Below are positions 58,032-64,000 of a DNA stretch of 64,000 nt, piece after piece. A model generated the notes under the pieces. That model did no database searches. It worked only from the letters and a program-made list of their open reading frames with translations, and was not told the DNA's origin. Position 1 is the first letter of the stretch; the number at the start of each line of letters is the position of its first letter. The position numbers were made by a program, and so were the translations under genes. The stretch comes from Methylobacterium adhaesivum. GTDB lineage: Bacteria; Pseudomonadota; Alphaproteobacteria; Rhizobiales; Beijerinckiaceae. The stretch spans positions 62,001-126,000 of the forward strand of contig NZ_BPQD01000014.1 of NCBI RefSeq assembly GCF_022179065.1, read 5' to 3'.

Positions 58032-59173
58032 CCAATCCAGTCGAGCCCCCTACAGCCATCTTACCCTACTTGCGGCGCTATCTTCGCTCTCGTGGCTGGC
58101 AGCAGAGAAGCCTAGCAAGAGAGGGCGTGATCCTCTTTGTATTCACTGAAGCTGACTCTCCAGATGTTACTATCGTACTACCTGATGTTCCCCAACGGCA
58201 GGACGCTTCTAAACGTATTCACTTCGCTCTGCGCACCCTCTCTGATCTCGATGGGATTTCTATAAACGAAGTGCTCGCGGCTGTACGCAGGATCGGCTCC
58301 GATGTGATTCGCACGCGTTTGCCTGACTCAGTTGTTTGGCGAGGGGAAAGCATCAATCTGAAAACTGCAGAAGCATTTATCCGAAGGATGCGGCGATTAC
58401 TTCTCACTGCAGCGGCAACTGAAGTCAGGCCAGAACGAACGGTTCAAGTTATTACATCTGACTGCGAAGATTTTGTTGATCGATGCCGATTTGCCCACAC
58501 ATTTGAGGGCAGCTTTGGCTTTGTCGTGGAGGCACCGGTTGGCGCCCCACCAGACGTCACGCTCCTATCGGAGGAGGAGCATCCTGCACCGTTTGAACGG
58601 GCGGTTGTTCGACGCATCGCTACGGGCTTTCGTTCTGTGAGGAGGGCCGAAGTCGCACAAAACTCACGGCCACTGCAGGCAACCTTTCAGGGGGGCTGGA
58701 GCGCTGACATGTGCGATCAAGTCGTTGGGATGTACGAGGAGATCGGCGCTGAAAGTCTTAGCTTTGGTATAGAGCTTTCAACGGAATGGACACTGCCGGA
58801 AGACCACCTGGATATGTGGAGCTTTACCCTTAGACCTGTAAATATACGTATGATAAAAGAAGCTTCTGAGATTTTGAAGGAGCGCCAGGAAGAAAATGAA
58901 GTTCCAGTTATCATCTCTGGACCTATAGTCAGGTTGGCCTCTAAGGAAAACCCCGCAGACCTGCTGCATAACGTGAGCCCACGTGAGGTGGTGATAAGGT
59001 GGGAGTCGCCAGATAGAGGCGACATATCAGTTTCAACCCGAGTTGCGCCAGAGGATTATCTTGCCGCCCTCGAAGCGCATAGAGCTGGACGGGCCGTTCG
59101 CGTTTCTGGGAACTTAGTGCGGGCTGGAAAGCGATGGATACTATATCCCATTACTTCCCTGAAGGTTGAATGA
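58028..59173 (+). CDS. Partner protein of unknown function in the tRNA-Leu island
   Basis: A 381-residue protein that I do not recognise. Residues 1-140 open LPYLRRYLRSRGWQQ and contain a two-layer alpha/beta-like stretch. The middle part has no known motif; no Walker, HNH or membrane segment is seen. The last 85 residues (VIISGPIVRLASKE, then VEDY-like APEDYLAALEAHRAGRAVRV, then SGNLVRAGKRWILYP) resemble a small OB-like beta-barrel domain found at the ends of uncharacterised bacterial proteins. ATG 58028 overlaps the DUF4365 stop. Codon use is AT-richer than the genome. Likely forms a complex or toxin/immunity-type pair with the DUF4365 protein. Confidence 0.75.
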   Translation: MTNPVEPPTAILPYLRRYLRSRGWQQRSLAREGVILFVFTEADSPDVTIVLPDVPQRQDASKRIHFALRTLSDLDGISINEVLAAVRRIGSDVIRTRLPDSVVWRGESINLKTAEAFIRRMRRLLLTAAATEVRPERTVQVITSDCEDFVDRCRFAHTFEGSFGFVVEAPVGAPPDVTLLSEEEHPAPFERAVVRRIATGFRSVRRAEVAQNSRPLQATFQGGWSADMCDQVVGMYEEIGAESLSFGIELSTEWTLPEDHLDMWSFTLRPVNIRMIKEASEILKERQEENEVPVIISGPIVRLASKENPADLLHNVSPREVVIRWESPDRGDISVSTRVAPEDYLAALEAHRAGRAVRVSGNLVRAGKRWILYPITSLKVE

Positions 59174-59569
59174 ATCCTTCCCCATTGCCCTTGTAAGAGC
59201 TATTCGCGAGGTCAATCGACGGATTGCCCATGATCGTCGAAGCCGCCCCCAAGGCCCTCGTATCGAACAGGTGGGGGAACCCCGTGAGGTCCGCCCCGCT
59301 GTCCAGCACCCTGGGCAGGATGGACGACCACTCGCCTCTCTGGATCCACGCCGCAGCAATGGCCTTGAGCGACAGGCGCTCCTTCAGGACCTTCTCACGG
59401 TGGCTTCGGCCAAGCGCGTCGAGGGGCTGTTGGCCGATATGGACCCCTCGGTTAACGACATGACCCACGTGAGGAACGTCGAGAAGTCCACTTGTGAGCC
59501 TTCTGCGACAAGCGCCGAAAAACAAAGGATTGCCAGCATCTCGCTGGCACCGCTCACGATTTCAATGGA
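59174..59569. other. Region between the island genes and tRNA-Leu, possible remnants
   Basis: About 400 bases with no intact gene. The minus strand is open for about 125 codons (59151-59525) and reads GADLTGFPHLFDTRALGAAS in part. This looks somewhat protein-like but has no ribosome site or known family. GC content returns to the local average here, so it may be older island or chromosomal debris. Confidence 0.35.
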
Positions 59570-59570
59570 T

Positions 59571-59657
59571 TGGTGCGGACGGCGGGACTCGAACCCGCAC
59601 AGCCTTGCGGCCGCAAGATTTTAAGTCTCGTGCGTCTACCGGTTTCGCCACGTCCGC
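59571..59657 (-). tRNA. tRNA-Leu (anticodon UAA)
   Basis: The minus strand folds as a class II tRNA: acceptor GCGGACG with CGTCCGC, D-stem GCG/CGC around AAACCGGTAGA, anticodon stem CGAGA/TCTTG with loop CTTAAAA (anticodon UAA at 59621-59623), a long variable arm, and T-stem GCGGG/CCCGC around TTCGAGT. The CCA end is encoded (59571-59573). The 3' end faces the island at 57211-59581. Confidence 0.96.
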
Positions 59658-59694
59658 ATGCCGATCCCTGCGGTAGCGGGGGCGGGCCGCGAGA

Positions 59695-60885
59695 TCAAGG
59701 CGTCCAGCCGTAGAGCCAGCGGTAGCGGCGGGTCATGCCGGATGGGCCGAGGCGGTGCATCACGGCGTTGCGGACCCGGCCGACGAGGGGGCCGGCGTGG
59801 TAGGTGCGGCCGTTGGCGCGGGCGGCCGCGCGGACCTTTCGCGCGCGGCCGGCGCGGGCTTTCGCGTAGGCGGCCAGGGCCTCGGGTACGGAGCCGGTGC
59901 CGAGGGCGTCGGCGAGGACGGCGGCGTCCTCGATGGCGAGGGCCGCCCCCTGCGCCAGGAACGGCAGGATCGGGTGGCCGGCATCACCCAGGAGTGCGAG
60001 GCGCCCGCGGGCCAGGGGCCGAGCGGGGGCGCGATCGACGAGGGACCAGACCAGCCACGAATCCGGTTGGTTCAGCAGGGCGGCGAGCGGCGGCGCGGCA
60101 TCGGGGAAGCGCGCGCGCAGAACGGCGGTCTCGCCGAGTTGGCCCCAATCGTCGGTGCCGGCGCGCTCGGGCACCACCGCGACGACGTTGAGGTGGCTGC
60201 CGCCCCGGATCGGATAGTGCACCACGTGGCGGTCGCGGCCGAGCCACAGGCCCGTGGCCTCGGCGTCGAGGTCGGGCGGCACCGCCTCGCGCGGCACCAG
60301 GGCCCGCCACGCCGCCGCGCGCCAGGGCCGCAGGGGTGCCGCGTCGAGGTGCCCGCGCAGGCGCGAGCGCACCCCGTCAGCCCCCACGGCGAGATCGGCC
60401 GTGAAGGTCTCTGACCGGGCGCCCTGATGGCTCTCCAGGGTGAGGCTGACGCCGTCCGCCGCCTCCACGAGGCCGACGACGTCGCGGCCCATGAGGAGGC
60501 GGATGCCGGCGCGGCCCCGCACGGCGTCGAGGAGCAGGGTCTGCAGGTCGGCCCGGTGGATCACGTAATAGGGGGCGCCGAAGGCCTCGCGGTGCGCGGC
60601 CCCGAGGGGAATGGCGCCGAGCGTCCGCCCGGTGGCCATGGCCCGCACCACGACGCCCGGCGGCTCGCTCGCCGCCCGGCGCAGGGCCGCGCCGAGGCCG
60701 AGATCGATGAGGACCCGGCTCGCGTTGGGGGAGATCTGGAGCCCCGCCCCGACCTCGCTGAAGCCCGTGCGGCGCTCGATGAGGGTGACGGTGTGCCCCG
60801 CCGCGTCGAGGGCGAGGGCCGCCGTGAGGCCGCCGATCCCGGCGCCCACGATGGCGACGTGGCAGCCCGTCGAGGGGGGAGGCAC
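59695..60885 (-). CDS. FAD-dependent monooxygenase (salicylate-hydroxylase-like)
   Basis: A 396-residue group A flavoprotein monooxygenase. It has the dinucleotide fold VAIVGAGIGGLTAALALDAAGH, the AVGADGVRSRLR (DG) motif and the second FAD motif ALLGDAGHPILPFLAQGAALAIEDA. These define the aromatic-ring hydroxylase family; the substrate is not known. I start at GTG 60885, six bases after the zf-CHCC stop, because the FAD fold begins there; a longer frame to 61068 overlaps that gene. The short gap suggests cotranscription. Confidence 0.85.
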   Translation of the reverse strand: MPPPSTGCHVAIVGAGIGGLTAALALDAAGHTVTLIERRTGFSEVGAGLQISPNASRVLIDLGLGAALRRAASEPPGVVVRAMATGRTLGAIPLGAAHREAFGAPYYVIHRADLQTLLLDAVRGRAGIRLLMGRDVVGLVEAADGVSLTLESHQGARSETFTADLAVGADGVRSRLRGHLDAAPLRPWRAAAWRALVPREAVPPDLDAEATGLWLGRDRHVVHYPIRGGSHLNVVAVVPERAGTDDWGQLGETAVLRARFPDAAPPLAALLNQPDSWLVWSLVDRAPARPLARGRLALLGDAGHPILPFLAQGAALAIEDAAVLADALGTGSVPEALAAYAKARAGRARKVRAAARANGRTYHAGPLVGRVRNAVMHRLGPSGMTRRYRWLYGWTP

Positions 60886-60890
60886 GGGGC

Positions 60891-61145
60891 TCAGGCGGCG
60901 GCCGTGGTCCGGTCGTCCCAGACGCAGGCCGCCGGATCGGCGGTCCCGGCCTTCAGGCTCGGCCGATACCGGTAGAGCGTCGAGCAATACTGGCAGATGA
61001 TCTCGTCGTCCGTGCCCATGTCGAGGAACACGTGCGGATGATCGAAGGGCGGCCGGGCGCCGATGCACATAAATTCCCGCGATCCGACATGGATCACGGC
61101 CACGCCCGCATCGTTGTGGAAGTGCGGCACCGCCTTGTCAGCCAT
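60891..61145 (-). CDS. zf-CHCC zinc-finger domain protein
   Basis: An 84-residue protein of the NDUFS6-like zf-CHCC family. The ligand set is visible: the Cys in EFMCIG, His in DHPHVFLDMG, and IICQYCSTLYRY. Mitochondrial relatives are complex I accessory subunits, and alphaproteobacteria carry free-standing copies that may associate with complex I. ATG 61145 is the only sensible start. It precedes the FAD monooxygenase gene on the same strand. Confidence 0.88.
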   Translation of the reverse strand: MADKAVPHFHNDAGVAVIHVGSREFMCIGARPPFDHPHVFLDMGTDDEIICQYCSTLYRYRPSLKAGTADPAACVWDDRTTAAA

Positions 61146-61340
61146 CGTCCCGTCCTGCCTGCCGGCCCGGCACTCACCCGCCCGGACCTCCGTCGTCGCC
61201 TAGCTGTCTAGCCCCTCCCCGCCCCGGCGCCTAGCCCGGACCGCCTCCGCGCCCGGTGCAGGGCCCGCGCGGCCAGGGTTGGCCTCGCGCGCGCGGGGTC
61301 GTACAGAGGGCCTTTCCGGCCAGCCACGAAACGCCCGCCC

Positions 61341-62171
61341 ATGACCCAGAACGATCAGGCCGTCTCCGACAGCGGACGGCGTTCGCCCGAGCCGCCCATC
61401 CACGGGCCGGAGGGGTTCGAGGGCATGCGCAAGGCGGGCCGTCTCACGGCCGAGGCCCTCGACGTGCTGATGGAGGCGACGGCCCCTGGGGTGACGACCG
61501 AATACCTCGACCGGCTCGCCTACACTTTCGCCATGGACCACGGCGCCTATCCGGCCTCGCTGCTGTATCGCGGCTATCCAAAGTCGATCTGCACCTCCAT
61601 CAACCACGTGGTCTGCCACGGCATTCCCAACGACAAGCCCCTGCGCGAGGGCGACATCGTCAACCTCGACATCTGCCTCATCGTCGACGGCTGGCACGGC
61701 GATTCGAGCCGCATGGCCTATGTCGGCGAGGTGTCGCGCAAGGCCCAGCGCCTGTGCGAGATCACCCACGAATGCCTCATGCGCGGCATCGCGGCGATCA
61801 AGCCCGGCGGCTCGACCACGGATATCGGCCGGGCGATCCAGGCCTATGCGGAGGCCGAGCGCTGCTCCGTGGTGCGCGATTTCTGCGGCCACGGCCTCGG
61901 GCGGACCTACCACGACGCCCCCACGATCCTGCACTATGCCGAGCCGAGCTACGACGTGACGTTCAAGCCCGGCCAGTTCTTCACGGTCGAGCCGATGATC
62001 AATCTCGGGCGCCCCGCCGTGAAGGTACTGTCCGACGGCTGGACGGCGGTGACGCGGGACCGCTCCCTCTCGGCCCAGTTTGAGCACACGGTGGCGGTGA
62101 CGGAGACGGGCGCGGAGATCTTCACCTTCTCCCCCAAGGGGCTGCACCAGCCGGTCAATCCGGCGGCCTGA
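61341..62171 (+). CDS. map: Methionine aminopeptidase, type I
   Basis: A 276-residue dinuclear metalloprotease removing N-terminal Met from new proteins. The five metal ligands are visible: Asp in [14 protein letters not shown] (two), His in CGHGLG, Glu in TVEPM and Glu in [20 protein letters not shown] is also characteristic. The N-terminal extension [14 protein letters not shown] is slightly longer than in E. coli. A GTG-started radC follows 11 bases on, so the two are likely cotranscribed, a common alphaproteobacterial order. Confidence 0.96.
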   Translation: MTQNDQAVSDSGRRSPEPPIHGPEGFEGMRKAGRLTAEALDVLMEATAPGVTTEYLDRLAYTFAMDHGAYPASLLYRGYPKSICTSINHVVCHGIPNDKPLREGDIVNLDICLIVDGWHGDSSRMAYVGEVSRKAQRLCEITHECLMRGIAAIKPGGSTTDIGRAIQAYAEAERCSVVRDFCGHGLGRTYHDAPTILHYAEPSYDVTFKPGQFFTVEPMINLGRPAVKVLSDGWTAVTRDRSLSAQFEHTVAVTETGAEIFTFSPKGLHQPVNPAA

Positions 62172-62181
62172 GGCGTCCGCC

Positions 62182-62916
62182 GTGCCGCGCCGTGCCGCAC
62201 CCGCCGCGAGCCCGTCCGCCGACGGAGACGCGCCGTCCGAGGCCGAGCCGCACTATCTCGGCCACCGCGACCGCCTGCGCGCGCGCTTCGCACAGGCTGG
62301 GGCCGATGCGCTGCCGGACTATGAGCTTCTTGAACTTGCCTTGTTTCGCGCCATTCCCCGGCGCGACGTGAAGCCTCTCGCGAAGGCACTGATCCGCCGT
62401 TTCGGCAGCTTCGCCGAGGTGATCTCCGCCGAACCGGCCCGTCTTGCCGAAATCGAAGGCATCGGCGGCGGCGTCATCGCCGATCTCAAGCTCATCGAAG
62501 CGGCAGGCCAGCGTCTCGCCCGTGGCGCCATCGCCGACCGGCCCCTGCTGTCGTCGTGGAGCGCGGTGCTCGAATATTGCCGCGCCACCATGGCGTTCGC
62601 GGCGCGCGAGCAGTTCCGCGTGCTCTTCCTCGACCGGCGCAACCACCTCATCGCCGACGAGGTGCAGGGCCGCGGCACCGTCGATCACACCCCGGTCTAT
62701 CCCCGCGAGGTGGCGCGCCGGGCGCTGGAACTCTCCGCCACCGCCATCATCCTCGCCCACAACCACCCGTCCGGCGACCCGACTCCGTCGGCGGCCGATA
62801 TCCGGATGACGCGCGAGATCGTCGACGTCCTCGATCCCCTCGGCATCGTCGTCCACGACCACGTGATCCTCGGCCGCGAGGGCCATGCGAGCTTCAAGGG
62901 CCTGAAGCTGATCTGA
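62182..62916 (+). CDS. radC: RadC-family JAB domain protein
   Basis: A 244-residue UPF0758 protein. The N-terminal helix-hairpin-helix part ([32 protein letters not shown]) is followed by the JAB/MPN metalloprotease fold with its zinc motif [18 protein letters not shown] (H-x-H plus Asp). Despite the name, a repair role is not established; a peptidase or nuclease function remains open. It starts at GTG 62182, 11 bases after map. Confidence 0.92.
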   Translation: MPRRAAPAASPSADGDAPSEAEPHYLGHRDRLRARFAQAGADALPDYELLELALFRAIPRRDVKPLAKALIRRFGSFAEVISAEPARLAEIEGIGGGVIADLKLIEAAGQRLARGAIADRPLLSSWSAVLEYCRATMAFAAREQFRVLFLDRRNHLIADEVQGRGTVDHTPVYPREVARRALELSATAIILAHNHPSGDPTPSAADIRMTREIVDVLDPLGIVVHDHVILGREGHASFKGLKLI

Positions 62917-63123
62917 CCCGGTGCCCGCGCGACGGGCCTGCGCGCCTGGCGTGAACACGCAGACGTTTTCTCTCCGCCCGCGTGTTTCACCAGAGACCGC
63001 GTGTCGGCGTGCGCCCGGCGTGTTAGCGTACGCTCCAAGGGGTCCGGCCGAGACCTCGAACGGCCTGCCGGCCCGCCCCTGGCGCGCCTCTTGCCTGGAA
63101 CCTGGCGTTTAAGGGAGGCGCGT

Positions 63124-64000
63124 ATGGCGCTCGCTGCGTTCGACGAGATGACCGGTTTGCCTGACGGGGCGCTCGACGACGCCGCCGTGCGCGAGGCCTA
63201 CAGCAGCCTGAAGTCGTGGCTGGAGACCACGCCGCCGGAGCATTTCAACACCCGCCGCAGCCAGGCCGAGATGCTGTTTCGGCGCATCGGCATCACCTTC
63301 GCGGTCTACGGGGCCAACGAGTCCACCGAGCGGCTGATCCCGTTCGACATCATCCCCCGGGTCATCACCAAACCGGAATGGGGCTTCCTCGAGCGGGGCC
63401 TGAAGCAGCGCGTCACCGCCATCAACGCGTTCCTGAAGGACATCTACGGCGCGCAGGACTGCATCAAGGCCGGAATCATCCCGGCCGACCTCGTTTACCG
63501 CAACCCGCATTACCGCATGGAGATGCGCGCCTTCCGGGTGCCGCACGACCTCTACGTCCACATCGCCGGGATCGACATCGTCCGCACGGGCGAGAACGAT
63601 TTCTTCGTGCTGGAGGACAATGCTCGCACGCCGTCCGGCGTCTCCTACATGCTGGAGAACCGCGAGGTGATGCTGCGGCTGTTTCCGGAACTGTTCTCGC
63701 GCCACCGCGTGGCGCCCGTCGAGAATTATCCCGATGCTCTGCTCGCCACCCTGCGGTCCCTGGCGCCGGCGAGCGCGACGCGCGACCCCACCGTCGCCCT
63801 CTTGACGCCCGGCCGCTACAATTCGGCCTTCTACGAGCACTCGTTCCTGGCCGACAAGCTCGGCGTCGACCTGGTGGAGGCGTCCGACCTCTTCACCAAG
63901 GACGACGTGGTGTACATGCGCACCACGGAAGGCCCGCGCCGGATCGACGTGCTCTATCGCCGCCTCGACGACGACTTCCTCGACCCCCTGGTGTTCCGCC
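63124..64000 (+). CDS. Circularly permuted ATP-grasp domain protein, N-terminal part
   Basis: The gene begins at ATG 63124 (AGGGAGG six bases upstream) and is open to the window edge, 292 codons. ERLIPFDIIPRVI, INAFLKDIYG, MRAFRVPHDLYVHIAGIDIVR and FVLEDNARTPSGVSYMLENREVM are typical of the circularly permuted ATP-grasp proteins (DUF404/DUF407) that are usually followed by an alpha-E domain protein and a transglutaminase, a set tied to peptide or glutamyl ligation. The C-terminal part is not in the window. Confidence 0.9.
   Translation, partial: MALAAFDEMTGLPDGALDDAAVREAYSSLKSWLETTPPEHFNTRRSQAEMLFRRIGITFAVYGANESTERLIPFDIIPRVITKPEWGFLERGLKQRVTAINAFLKDIYGAQDCIKAGIIPADLVYRNPHYRMEMRAFRVPHDLYVHIAGIDIVRTGENDFFVLEDNARTPSGVSYMLENREVMLRLFPELFSRHRVAPVENYPDALLATLRSLAPASATRDPTVALLTPGRYNSAFYEHSFLADKLGVDLVEASDLFTKDDVVYMRTTEGPRRIDVLYRRLDDDFLDPLVFR

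Larger units (their letters stand above)
57211..59581. mobile_element. Small genomic island at the 3' end of tRNA-Leu(UAA)
   Basis: About 2.4 kb lies between two copies of TTGGTGCGGACG, one within the tRNA-Leu 3' end and one just after the DUF4336 gene. The interior is visibly AT-richer than the flanking DNA, especially 57660-59160. It holds only two overlapping genes and no integrase, so it was probably carried by, or trimmed from, a larger element. tRNA 3' ends are classic integration sites. The 57223-57515 stretch has no gene. Confidence 0.65.

Noticed and set aside
59166-59624. A plus-strand frame running into the tRNA-Leu gene
   Set aside because: It overlaps the tRNA on the opposite strand and has no known domain.

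Overview
This window is a high-GC alphaproteobacterial chromosome segment. It most likely comes from Methylobacterium or a close relative in the Hyphomicrobiales; that is inferred from gene content, not from a search. Pointers are the dusB-ntrB-ntrC and ntrY-ntrX-hfq-hflX blocks, a MucR/Ros regulator, an HWE-type sensor kinase, an oxalate/formate-type MFS carrier, and CCCTCTCC-type inverted repeats. No rRNA operon or CRISPR array is visible. One tRNA gene, tRNA-Leu(UAA), is present.

Left part (1-6.4 kb): a gene-poor, partly decayed zone. It holds the start of an exported small protein, the remnant of a zinc-type dehydrogenase, an MHYT-PAS-GGDEF-EAL cyclic-di-GMP enzyme, a MucR-family regulator that has lost its zinc ligands, small Cys-rich and unknown proteins, and two decayed genes. 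Three copies of a hairpin element are scattered through the first 4.6 kb. Next (6.4-18.4 kb) is a surface-layer locus: a secreted RTX/S-layer-like protein with its type I ABC exporter and HlyD adaptor, beside sulfotransferase, radical SAM, glycosyltransferase, 2OG-Fe(II) oxygenase and two methyltransferase genes that probably build or decorate surface glycans.

The 19.4-25.2 kb stretch is a six-gene, one-strand cluster with C-rich spacers. It carries a soluble FtsH-like AAA+/zinc-protease, a TnsA-like winged-helix protein and a small winged-helix relative, a PolB-type 3'-5' exonuclease, a divergent GIY-YIG-like protein and a small conserved protein. I do not recognise it as a described system. 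After an exported beta-helix protein and a chemoreceptor come housekeeping genes: uvrA, an outer-membrane channel-like protein, hflX, hfq, ntrX and ntrY. A block of unrelated genes (gamma-glutamyltransferase, methyltransferase, OFA-family MFS carrier, small exported protein, adenylate cyclase) separates ntrYX from ntrC, ntrB and dusB. These are followed by ispD, ispF and the cinA/pncC-type amidohydrolase.

The right part (52-64 kb) has a class D beta-lactamase translationally coupled to a small membrane protein, a two-component pair, a Gly/Tyr-rich exported protein and a DUF4336 protein. It then has a short AT-richer island (57.2-59.6 kb) inserted at the 3' end of tRNA-Leu and flanked by a 12-bp direct repeat. 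The island encodes only a DUF4365 nuclease-like protein and a translationally coupled partner of unknown function. I judge it the best candidate for a compact undescribed defence-type system, with the 19.4-25.2 kb cluster second. The window ends with an FAD monooxygenase, a zf-CHCC protein, map, radC and the start of a circularly permuted ATP-grasp protein.
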